Source: Steroidobacter agaridevorans (GTDB taxonomy: Bacteria; Pseudomonadota; Gammaproteobacteria; Steroidobacterales; Steroidobacteraceae). From it: 64,000 bases of DNA. Every line of letters starts with the position of its first letter. The stretch's first letter is position 1. The translations under genes and the position numbers were made by a program. Under the pieces are notes generated by a model. That model was given only the letters and a program-made list of their open reading frames with translations, was not told the origin of the DNA and searched no databases. Positions 1 through 8,110 of this stretch are shown here, one piece after another. Where the stretch lies: contig NZ_BLJO01000001.1 in assembly GCF_009932555.1 (NCBI RefSeq), positions 130,573 to 194,572 of the forward strand. The letters run 5' to 3'.

Positions 1-493
1 TGTAAATGTTTGAATTGTCAGCCCGGATCCAATCTGTCGGTGTAGTCCATCATGGGGGGCTACGGAAACGCGGCGGTCTAACTTATTCATTACAAATCAC
101 TTTTTCGCGGCTGTCGGTGTATTCGAGGCCGGACCGACAATCAAACTCAAGGCGTCCCCGTGGATTGGAACTCATTGAATTTTAGAGAACTCCGAGTATC
201 CACTGCAGCGACTTCGGTGGGAAGTCGAGGAGTAAATCTCATCGTAGCTGGTACAGAATTGGCACAACACACTCGTGTACCAACTCGCCTCCGCAAGCGA
301 TGGACCAGCGGCGCGGTTTTCTCTTAGGAACGCATTCCACTGCCGCCGCTTCAACAGACTACCTGCAAATTCTGATGTCAGACCTATCGGCCAAGTTTGG
401 CACGATCGTGTTCCGTCGCTCCATATTGCAACCAAGGTTGCACACGCTGATTTCGGCCGGGTCACTGAAGCCGATGCAACAGGTCGTCCCCGA
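1..493. other. No recognisable gene
   Basis: Several open frames cross this stretch on both strands, but none has recognisable domains or a convincing start. A short phrase, CTGTCGGTGTA, occurs twice (about 34-44 and 112-122); its meaning is unknown. Confidence 0.4.
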
Positions 494-752
494 TCAGTGC
501 GACTCCTGCGGCTTGCCGGTGGTGGCGATTTCCACGTCTCTCGCCACCTCATCGCGGATCAGTGCCCAATGGAACAAATTGTCGTCGTTCGGCACGAAAA
601 AGTTGTGGTTGTAGTGCGTGAGCTTCATATCGCGACACAAGGGCCGTGTGATCGCCACGACTTCGTCCCAGTACCTGAGTGCATTGCGCAGATGGTCGAT
701 AGCCTACTCTCGAGCCAAATTGCAAGAAGGCGGATACGTCCGCTATCTCCAT
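494..752 (-). pseudogene. Frameshifted gene remnant, family not recognised
   Basis: Reading from an ATG at 752, about 17 residues (MEIADVSAFLQFGSRVG) run in one frame. After a single-base shift near 700 a second frame gives a protein-like stretch containing ALRYWDEVVAIT and HYNHNFFVPNDDNLFHW, ending at a stop at 494-496. The joined reading looks more like real protein than the competing frames, but I cannot name the family. It may be a dead gene or a sequencing frameshift. Confidence 0.3.
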
Positions 753-1204
753 TTTCGTCTGATTGAATCGAAGGAAGCGTAGTGGTCAGCAACGCACCCG
801 TTGCATCATGCAACGTGATCGACAGTGGCAGATCGTTCCAGTCCTCGCAATGAAGCTGCACGCACATCGTCGTTCGGCTCGAAGCAAAACGAGTGCCCTC
901 TGCACGGATCGACTCCGCCAGTGCGGCAACTCTATCCTTCGCTCGATCGCTGCCGCATGGCCTTCGACCGCTGGGTCGAGCAGGCTCCCTACCTAGCTCA
1001 ATGCGGGATGGTCGCGAACCCCATGCCGAACGCCTCGCCGCGCTGCCCGGGCCGTAACAGCACGCAGCGGTGGAGTTGCTGCGCGGCGCGATGTTCGGAC
1101 ACAACCTCATCGCGTACCGCGACGATCGATCCAGCGCAAACCAACGCATTGACCTCGTCCATTGACTTCGTCGACCACGCTGGCGCACGTTCGTTCCTAT
1201 CATC
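753..1204. other. No supported gene
   Basis: Open frames exist on both strands but they contradict one another and none has recognisable motifs. The stretch may hold decayed upstream parts of the fragment at 1205-1417. Confidence 0.35.
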
Positions 1205-1417
1205 GTGCCATGGACAGCGTGTGTTCGAGAACGTGTGCCTCCGGGGAGCGTGGCCGTGTTGATCAACCGCGCGCATTCGTTCACTGATCTCGTGCTCACC
1301 GTGGATGCCTTCGAGAACCGGCTGCTCGATGCCATCGATGGCAAGCGAACGCTGGCTCAGATTCTGGCTGTGGGCACTGGCGATCGCGACGAACTCAAGT
1401 GGAGGACCGATCGATGA
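1205..1417 (+). pseudogene. 3' end of a decayed gene coupled to the sulfatase
   Basis: The last 45 or so residues read as real protein, with a tail of the type DAIDGKRTLAQIL. Such short winged-helix-like tails occur at the C-terminus of several enzyme families and in PqqD-like domains. The stop codon overlaps the sulfatase start as ATGA (1414-1417), a typical sign of translational coupling, so this was probably the upstream gene of the same operon. No continuous upstream reading frame remains. I cannot name the parent family. Confidence 0.35.
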
Positions 1418-3753
1418 GTAACACGCGCGATACCGCTCCACACCGCACGATTCTGCCGCTTCCAGAGCCACAGCATCCGCCCATCACCGAAATCGATGCA
1501 CGCAAAGCCAAGGCGCCGGCGCGCTTTGAGTTGAAACCACCGAAAGACGCGGGCGCACCTAACGTTGTCTTCATCTTGATTGACAACATGGGATTCGGCG
1601 ACCCCGGCTGCTTCGGCGGACCGATTGACATGCCGGCCTTCGGTCGCCTCGCCAGAGGCGGCTTGCGCTATAACAACATGCACACCGCGCCTGTCTGCTC
1701 GCCGACGCGGGTGGCACTACTCACCGGCCGCAATTCGCACAGCGCGAACATGGGTGGCGTGGCCGAGATGGGTACTGCGTTTCCAGGGATGAACTGCGTA
1801 CGTCCCAACGCCATCACACCACTGGCCGAAGTACTGCGACTCAACGGCTACGGCACCGCCATGTTCGGCAAATCCCACGAACTGCCGCCGTGGGAATTGA
1901 GTGTCTCCGGGCCGATGGACCGTTGGCCGGCGCACTCTGGGTTCGACAAATTCTACGGGTTTCTTCAGGGCGAGTCCGACCTCTACTCTCCGGCGCTGTA
2001 CGATGGCGTGACCCGGATCCCGACTCCTCGCACTCCAGATTACCACGTCAGCACGGATATCACTGACCAGGCCATTCGCTGGGTTCGCACCCAGCAGTCG
2101 CTCACGCCGGACAAGCCATTCTTCATCTATTACGCGGCAGCGGGCACGCACGATCCGCATCATGTGCCCAAACAATGGATCGACAAATACAAGGGCAAGT
2201 TCGACCAGGGTTGGGACAAGCTGCGCGAGGAAACACTGGCTCGGCAGATCAAGTTGGGCACAGTACCGCCGAATACCAGGCTCGCGCCTATGCCCGAAGT
2301 CGTGAAACCGTGGAACTCCTTCAAGCCGGAGGAGCAGCGAGTCCTGGCACGGGAGATGGAAGTTTATGCCGGTATGGCCGAGCACACCGACTACGAGATC
2401 GGTCGATTGGTGCAGGCCATTGAGGACCTCGGCGAACTCGACAACACACTGATCGTCTGGATCGCCGGCGACAACGGCGGGTCGCCCTTCGGTGGTCCGA
2501 TCGGGTCGTTCAATCAGTTGGCCTCGTTCAACGGCGTGCCGGAGACGATGGAGAATCTCCTCAGGCACATCGATGATCTCGGCGGACCGCACGCGAGCGG
2601 GCACTATGCCATGCCATGGGGCCAGGCGAGCTGTACACCTATGGTCGGCGGGCAGGGTCACGCGACTTTCTCCTCGACGCGCAACGCCACCGTGATCCAC
2701 TGGCCCAAGGGGATCAAGGCGCAAGGTGAGCTTCGCTCCCAGTTTCAGCATGTCATCGACCTAGCCCCGACGGTGTTGGAGGCGGCAGGATTGCCGGAGC
2801 CGACGGTGGTAAACGGCATCGCTCAGCGACCCATCGAAGGTCGCAGCCTGCTCAACACGTTTGATGATGCCAAGGCGAAATCGCGCCATGCCATTCAATA
2901 TTTCGAGTACGGCGGCAACCGCGCGATCTACCAGGATGGTTGGTATGCGACGACGCTACACAAGGCATTCTGGGAAGCGGCGCCCCGGGCAGCTTTCGAA
3001 AATGACACCTGGGAGCTGTACAACGCCGAAGAAGATTTCAGCCTGACAAACGATCTCGCCGCCAAGCATCCGGAAAAGCTTGAGGCTCTCAAAGCGCTCT
3101 TCCTGACAGAAGCGGTGAAATACCAAGTCCTGCCGCTCGACGATCGTGTTCTCGAACGCTTCAATGCCGCCGTCGCCGGGCGGCCTGACCTCATGGGCCC
3201 GCGAACCTCATTGACTCTCTATGAAGGAATGATCGGGCTGTCGGAAAATGCATTCATCAATATGAAGAACCGTTCGTACACCATTACTGCTGAGCTCGAT
3301 ATTCCTAAAGGCGGCGCCGAGGGCGTGATCATCGCACACGGCGGACACACCGGTGGATGGAGTCTGTATGTGAAAAAGGGCCACGCGAAATTCGTGTACA
3401 ACTGGTTCGGTCGTGAGATCTATGAAGTGGCCGCTCCCACGCCGTTGCCGACCGGCCCAGTCACGCTGCGTTGGGAGTTCATCTACGACGGTGGGAAAAA
3501 GCCCGGGGCTGGCGGCCGGGGCGACATGTTCATCGATGGCGAACAGGTGACCTCGGGCCGTATCGATCGCACTATCCCGTTTTTCACCGGCACCGAGCCT
3601 GCGGACGTCGGCATGGACGACCTGACGCCCGTGACGCGCGACTATGTTGCCTACGACAACAAATTCACCGGTACCATCCGCAAGATCGTAATCGGCGTGG
3701 GGCCGGTGGACGAAGCCTTCGATCCGCCCCTCGAATGGAATGGCGTCGGATGA
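1414..3753 (+). CDS. Formylglycine-dependent sulfatase (arylsulfatase family)
   Basis: Hydrolyses sulfate esters; the substrate is unknown. The start at 1414 (MSNTRD) is preferred over the GTG at 1399 because GGAGG at 1401-1405 lies 8 bases upstream. The 779-residue protein has the N-terminal metal site (ILIDNMGFGD, Asp57) and the sulfatase signature CSPTR at 95-99, whose Cys95 would be converted to formylglycine. A second metal-site segment, AGDNGG, lies near 353. The last 190 or so residues form the C-terminal extension usual for the long arylsulfatases of about 780 residues. No signal peptide is visible, so the enzyme is probably cytoplasmic. The neighbours on the opposite strand are a BASS-type transporter and ring/keto-acid enzymes, which fits catabolism of a sulfated organic compound (inference). 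Confidence 0.93.
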   Translation: MSNTRDTAPHRTILPLPEPQHPPITEIDARKAKAPARFELKPPKDAGAPNVVFILIDNMGFGDPGCFGGPIDMPAFGRLARGGLRYNNMHTAPVCSPTRVALLTGRNSHSANMGGVAEMGTAFPGMNCVRPNAITPLAEVLRLNGYGTAMFGKSHELPPWELSVSGPMDRWPAHSGFDKFYGFLQGESDLYSPALYDGVTRIPTPRTPDYHVSTDITDQAIRWVRTQQSLTPDKPFFIYYAAAGTHDPHHVPKQWIDKYKGKFDQGWDKLREETLARQIKLGTVPPNTRLAPMPEVVKPWNSFKPEEQRVLAREMEVYAGMAEHTDYEIGRLVQAIEDLGELDNTLIVWIAGDNGGSPFGGPIGSFNQLASFNGVPETMENLLRHIDDLGGPHASGHYAMPWGQASCTPMVGGQGHATFSSTRNATVIHWPKGIKAQGELRSQFQHVIDLAPTVLEAAGLPEPTVVNGIAQRPIEGRSLLNTFDDAKAKSRHAIQYFEYGGNRAIYQDGWYATTLHKAFWEAAPRAAFENDTWELYNAEEDFSLTNDLAAKHPEKLEALKALFLTEAVKYQVLPLDDRVLERFNAAVAGRPDLMGPRTSLTLYEGMIGLSENAFINMKNRSYTITAELDIPKGGAEGVIIAHGGHTGGWSLYVKKGHAKFVYNWFGREIYEVAAPTPLPTGPVTLRWEFIYDGGKKPGAGGRGDMFIDGEQVTSGRIDRTIPFFTGTEPADVGMDDLTPVTRDYVAYDNKFTGTIRKIVIGVGPVDEAFDPPLEWNGVG

Positions 3754-3824
3754 CACAGGTGCCCGATACGACGAAGAGCCAACGCGATAGTCGGACGTGA
3801 TGATTGCTCATAGTCGTGCTCGGC

Positions 3825-4691
3825 TCACGCCGGCCCCAGTGCCGTTCGCGATTGCCGTCGATGCCAGGCGAGATACGGCACAGCTACGATAGCGCCAAGG
3901 AGCACATAGAGGAGGATGATGGCGCCGAAGCGCTCCTTCGGAAAATTCGCAGCTGCGATTGACAGAGCAATTGCAGGATGACGGCAGGCTGTTGACAACG
4001 CGAGCACCACAGAGTGATTGCGATCGGGCCGGCCGAGCGCATGGCCGACAGCGAGTCCGACAGCCAGAAAAATGAACATGGCGATGAGGACCCCGCCGTG
4101 TCCAATGAGCGCGAGCATCGCGGGCGCCGCAGCGACCAGCAGTACGACCACCGCCACGGGTAATAACACTTTCGCGATCAGTGCGATCGGCCGGTCGATT
4201 CGGGTAACCAGTCCGGGGATGAATGCGCGCACCGACATGCCGGCAGCCAGTGGCAGCAGCGTTGAAATCAGAACCACGCGCACCACAGTCCCTGCCGCCA
4301 GCTCCAATGGCCGTCCGGCAACGCTCTGCAGGATCATGATTTCGAGCGGTGTCACTACAATCGCCAGCAGCGCAAGGATCGCCATCAGCCCGAGCGCGTA
4401 GTGTTCGTCACCGCCCGCTTTGCTTTCCTTTCGTGGCAACAACGGCGGCACGGGAGAGACGGCGAGTGCGATCAAGGTTCTCTCCACCGTCCGTTCGAAG
4501 TCGAACAGCACTGCGAGCAGAACGGCGACGATTGGCATCACCACGAACACAGCCAGGAGCGAGCGCACCAGCAGACTGGGGCGGCGAATGAGATACGACA
4601 GATCTTGTGTCGTCGTCTTGAGGCCGAAGCCAAAGACCATGCAGAACACGCTCACCTGCAAGGCGATTACGACGAACTGCTTCAGGTCCAT
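3825..4691 (-). CDS. Bile acid:sodium symporter-type (BASS/SBF) membrane transporter
   Basis: The 288-residue protein is almost entirely hydrophobic, with about eight to nine predicted membrane segments. It has the BASS features of a hydrophilic PLLPRKE loop after the third segment and a late segment containing STACRHPAIALSIA. The family (SBF-like, PF13593/PF01758) moves organic anions, often with sodium. It is convergent with the sulfatase gene and heads a - strand series with the Rieske/CMD and BKACE genes upstream, so uptake of an organic anion for breakdown is plausible. The substrate cannot be read from sequence. Confidence 0.8.
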   Translation of the reverse strand: MDLKQFVVIALQVSVFCMVFGFGLKTTTQDLSYLIRRPSLLVRSLLAVFVVMPIVAVLLAVLFDFERTVERTLIALAVSPVPPLLPRKESKAGGDEHYALGLMAILALLAIVVTPLEIMILQSVAGRPLELAAGTVVRVVLISTLLPLAAGMSVRAFIPGLVTRIDRPIALIAKVLLPVAVVVLLVAAAPAMLALIGHGGVLIAMFIFLAVGLAVGHALGRPDRNHSVVLALSTACRHPAIALSIAAANFPKERFGAIILLYVLLGAIVAVPYLAWHRRQSRTALGPA

Positions 4692-4713
4692 GGCGCGTGT
4701 TGCTCCCGAAACG

Positions 4714-5043
4714 TCACCAGCGGAAAGTGACTCCCACGGCCGGTCCGTTGAGGCTCAAGTCTGCGATGGGCGCGCCTGATTTGAGCTCGTAATCGAGATA
4801 CCGCCACGCCACAGTCACATCGCCCCAGCCGAACGCGTAGCCAAGCCCCAGCGATGCCTGCCAGGTCGTGTCCGAGTCGCCCGTGCCGACATCGAGGTAA
4901 TAGGGAATCACCCACTTGTGCTCCTGACCGAACGCCCCCTGCCCGGCCATCTCGAGATGGTCCAGGATTGTGTCGATGTCGACGTTGATCGGCACGCCAC
5001 CCGGCGCATTCCCCCGTCGTCTCTGATTGAACCTGCTCATCAC
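4714..5043 (-). pseudogene. Internally deleted outer-membrane beta-barrel protein
   Basis: The C-terminal 60 residues have the alternating pattern of outer-membrane strands (WQASLGLGYAFGWGDVTVAW) and end in the aromatic-terminated signal GVTFRW. The preceding part (INVDIDTILDHLEMAGQGAFG) matches what I recall of the N-terminal region of barrel proteins that carry sensor-like IDTIL segments, but it is joined directly to the last strands. About 80 residues seem to be missing between them, and there is no signal peptide. It lies 22 bases upstream of the BASS gene. The full-length relative was probably the outer-membrane channel of this catabolic group. Confidence 0.6.
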
Positions 5044-5097
5044 AATCGATCCACCTGTCCGCGATCAACAAGACTTCACTCCCGTTCCAACCATTCG

Positions 5098-6258
5098 TCA
5101 TGATGTTGGCGATTGCTCCAGGCGTTCCAGCTCCTCGGCAAGAATCGGGACGCCGAGATTGCTTGCCTCGATACCCTGAGCGACACAGATCTTGAGTACT
5201 TCCATGATCTCCTCAATCGTCGCGCCGAGACTGAGCGCCAACCGGATGTGCCGGCGCGTGCCGGGCGCGTACATGTGAGTGATCGAGGCATCAACCGCAA
5301 TGCTCAGGAGTTCCGCCAGCTTCGGCGAGAGGATACCGCTCGCGTAAACCGGGCGGCTCGCGGCAATGAAGGCTTCCGTCCATTCCGGGTCAATCTCAAA
5401 GAACGCGTCCCATGCTGTATTCCATTGGCCTGCCACTTTCATCCCGTCGCACACCGGTGTCGCCGCCGCCTCTTTGGATCGTGGCTTCACGCCAGCTGGC
5501 TTTGCTTCTTCCAACAGAATGGGTGCGCCCAAGCTGCACGTGTGTATCGATAGAAGAGACGCCATCTTGAGGATCATCAGGATCTCTTCGCGCGTGGCAC
5601 CAGCTTCAAGTGCGGCGCGAATGTGGCGGCGGGTTCCGCCAGCGCTCAGGTTCGTACAAGCAGCATTCACCGCGATGCTGATCAGCTCAACGTGTTTACA
5701 CGGCAGTATGCCGCCGGTCCACGGATCGTCGGACATCTCGAGGCATTGACCGGTCCCGATCGGGTCCCATTCGCGAAGCCGCGTTAGCGCAGCGCTGTCC
5801 CACGGACCCGTTGAAATGCCTCCTATTGACCGCTCGATGGCAGACGGTGCTTCTGCGTTGTCGGGTACTGTCATCTCCGATGGCTTATTGGTGGTTAGTG
5901 TGCGCATGGCCCTGCCCCTCTTTGGTGCTGATTCCATCGCCACGAGCACCTCGCTGCCTTCGACCCTTACCGCAAACTTCTTCACGCTCAAGCCGCCGCC
6001 GGGCACGGCGCCGGTGGCGACATCGATGCGCAGTCCGTGCTCCGGACACTTCACGATGCATCCATTCAAAATGCCGTTTCCCAGCAGGCCGCCCTGATGC
6101 GGGCAAACTCCGTCCAGTGCGTGAAACGCACCGTCAACATTGAAGACGGCGATATACCGCTCATTTATGACAGCGGTCATGCACCGGCCCGGCGACAACT
6201 CTTCAACCGTTGTTACCTTCTTGAACTCGGTCATGTCTGTCTCTGTCACTTGATCCAC
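5098..6258 (-). CDS. Rieske [2Fe-2S] domain fused to two carboxymuconolactone decarboxylase domains
   Basis: The 386-residue protein has three parts. Residues 10-110 are a Rieske domain with Cys52-x-His54 and Cys71-x2-His74 as cluster ligands (CPHQGG and CPEHG). Residues 175-250 and 295-380 are two CMD/AhpD-like all-helical domains, each with a GTRRHIR segment followed by LGAT or AGAT. Neither CMD copy has the CxxC pair of AhpD peroxidases, so a decarboxylase or other non-peroxidase role is more likely. The fusion suggests an electron-transfer module attached to a decarboxylase-like enzyme. It lies between the BKACE gene and the transporter on the same strand. A second start (TDMTEF, residue 9) is possible. 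Confidence 0.88.
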   Translation of the reverse strand: MDQVTETDMTEFKKVTTVEELSPGRCMTAVINERYIAVFNVDGAFHALDGVCPHQGGLLGNGILNGCIVKCPEHGLRIDVATGAVPGGGLSVKKFAVRVEGSEVLVAMESAPKRGRAMRTLTTNKPSEMTVPDNAEAPSAIERSIGGISTGPWDSAALTRLREWDPIGTGQCLEMSDDPWTGGILPCKHVELISIAVNAACTNLSAGGTRRHIRAALEAGATREEILMILKMASLLSIHTCSLGAPILLEEAKPAGVKPRSKEAAATPVCDGMKVAGQWNTAWDAFFEIDPEWTEAFIAASRPVYASGILSPKLAELLSIAVDASITHMYAPGTRRHIRLALSLGATIEEIMEVLKICVAQGIEASNLGVPILAEELERLEQSPTS

Positions 6259-6308
6259 TGATGCGAGCGTAGTGTGCCGCTCACGGCCGTTTGTGCGGAG
6301 GCGCTGAC

Positions 6309-7436
6309 CTACTCCACAGCAACCATGTGACCGTCCGAACCAACCATCCGCTTGCTCGGAAGTTTTCCGTCGGTCACATGCACATGGAACCCCGCGTTGC
6401 CGTCCTCGCGGTTGGGCGGTAGCCCGAGGTTGCTGAGCGTTTCCTCCGTGGTCTTGTAAGTCACGCCGATCTTCAGCATGGCGCGCGTTTGCGCGGCCGT
6501 GGCGATCGGACGACCGATGAGCTCGGCCATCTTGACCTGTTTTTCGATCATCTGAAGCGTGCTGAAGCGCTCTCCCTTCTTCGGGCCCCAGAGGTTGTCC
6601 TCAATGCCGGCACGGGTGTGCTGCCCGAGCGCGATCATCATCATGGAAACCGGATAGGTATGACGGAACGTGCTCTGGTAGGTGAAATTGGAACCCTGCG
6701 GCGTGCGCCGGACCAACTCCATCATGTCGAACGGATTCACCCCGCACGCACCGCCAACACCCATGCTGAAGAAGCCGTTCACCGGCCCCTTGTAGTACCC
6801 CCTGCGGATCAGCCGCTCCACGAGTTCCAATGCGTGGATGTGCGCGAGCGCGAAGTACGGCTGGATGCCATGCTGAACGCAGCGCTTGATGTTCTCGAGA
6901 TAGAACTCAGGCGTCGCGTCCGCCACCAGGTTGGACATGGCCGCGGCCATCGCCGGATTGGTATAGCGTGTCCCAGCCCAGGCGTCGTCCAGGCGGTTGA
7001 TCGCTGTGTGATCGTACAGCGTGGTGCCACAGGAGACGGTGATCTGGTCCGGCTTGGGTTCGATCTCGCACAGCTTGTGACGTGCGTCGTAGCTCCCGAA
7101 CTCTGCCTTTTCTCCCGGCTCTGGTGCAAACGATATGGACCCGCCGATCTGCAGGATCATCTTAGGCACGGCCTCGCGCAGGCGTGCGATCTGTTCGCTG
7201 TACTCCTTGAAGTTCTTGGAGATGTGGCCGGTCTTGGGGTCGCAGACGTGGATGTGCAGGATCGTGGCCCCGGCGTTAAAACAATCCACCGCGGCCTGGG
7301 TCTGCTCCTCCCAAGTGACAGGGAGTTTGTTTTCCGGTGTGCAATCCTCCGGCATCCACACGGGGCCATAGGGTGCTCCGGTGATCATTAACGGCGGCAT
7401 GTTCTCGGGAAGCAGTGAGTCGTCGGTGTAGTACAT
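6309..7436 (-). CDS. Beta-keto acid cleavage enzyme (BKACE, DUF849)
   Basis: BKACE enzymes condense a beta-keto acid with acetyl-CoA and split it into acetoacetate and a new CoA ester; Kce of lysine fermentation is the prototype. The 375-residue protein is of family length. It has the zinc-binding HxH of the TIM barrel (ILHIHVCDPKTG, His61 and His63) and the glycine-rich late strand FFSMGVGGACGVNP. The keto-acid substrate is unknown. It is upstream of the Rieske/CMD gene with a 50-base gap and probably shares its transcript, which supports a small catabolic operon. Confidence 0.88.
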   Translation of the reverse strand: MYYTDDSLLPENMPPLMITGAPYGPVWMPEDCTPENKLPVTWEEQTQAAVDCFNAGATILHIHVCDPKTGHISKNFKEYSEQIARLREAVPKMILQIGGSISFAPEPGEKAEFGSYDARHKLCEIEPKPDQITVSCGTTLYDHTAINRLDDAWAGTRYTNPAMAAAMSNLVADATPEFYLENIKRCVQHGIQPYFALAHIHALELVERLIRRGYYKGPVNGFFSMGVGGACGVNPFDMMELVRRTPQGSNFTYQSTFRHTYPVSMMMIALGQHTRAGIEDNLWGPKKGERFSTLQMIEKQVKMAELIGRPIATAAQTRAMLKIGVTYKTTEETLSNLGLPPNREDGNAGFHVHVTDGKLPSKRMVGSDGHMVAVE

Positions 7437-7783
7437 GATTCGTACCTTCGATCTGATTTAGTCGCGGGGTCTTCTGGTTCGACCTCCGCCACTGGTGATT
7501 GCTCTTGAGTGGGCACGCTCGGCGCCAAAATCCGTGATTTACGATTCGACTCCACGCCATGAGTCGCTTGAGGAAGTGATTCGAATAGAAGTGGATTCGG
7601 AGCCCGCTAACACGTGTGCCGGGGTGACGCATGGCGATGAATTCGCTCAGGTGTGAGCGTCGACAATAGGAACTTGCGTTTCTACCGATGAACCTTGAGA
7701 GCGCACATCAAGGCGTGCGATACGCAGCGCGGGCAACCCCCAGCGCACCTTCCGCTCGACGCCGTGAACCGATGGCAATGCGA
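7437..7783. other. Upstream region of the BKACE operon, no gene seen
   Basis: Short open frames only. This stretch must hold the promoter of the 7436-3825 - strand series, but I see no clear -35/-10 pair. The last part may contain unreadable continuation of the maturase remnant. Confidence 0.35.
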
Positions 7784-8055
7784 TCAGCGTGTCAGGCCCG
7801 CGAGTAATGGTGCCAGTGTGTGTGTTGCGAGATGTCGCAGTCGGTCGCGCGCCGAATCGAAAGGCCTCGGCTTGTGGACGTCAAATTGTTGTACAGCGCG
7901 AGACGTGCGCCAGGCTCGGCGCTGCGATAGAAGCACCCGTAATAATTCAGCCATCCTCTCAATGTGGCGCTGTAGTCCGCCGCCAACTCGTGCAGAGGGA
8001 CGGAGGTTTGTCTTGGGATATGCCACTCGCGAATGCTCTGATGCATTCGCTGCAC
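7784..8055 (-). pseudogene. Group II intron maturase C-terminal remnant (ltrA-like)
   Basis: The first 50 residues contain LRGWLNYYGCFYRSA preceded by a helix (SVPLHELAADYSA). This is the hallmark of the maturase-specific domain at the C-terminus of group II intron reverse transcriptases. About 45 residues later the similarity continues only after a shift into the neighbouring frame (ARDRLRHL..TLAPLLAGL). No reverse transcriptase palm motif (YADD) remains, because the upstream side is taken by the gene at 8111-10093, whose stop lies 55 bases away. The element is dead and strongly truncated. Confidence 0.7.
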
Positions 8056-8110
8056 GCCCTGAATGACAAGGGATAGATGGTTTCTTCGTCGCCGAACAAC
8101 CCGGCGTGGC

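Noticed and set aside
275-766. 163-residue + strand open frame
   Set aside because: No motif, poor start, and the opposite strand gives a more protein-like reading over 494-752.
5098-6258. AhpD-type peroxidase function of the CMD domains
   Set aside because: Neither domain has the CxxC redox pair.
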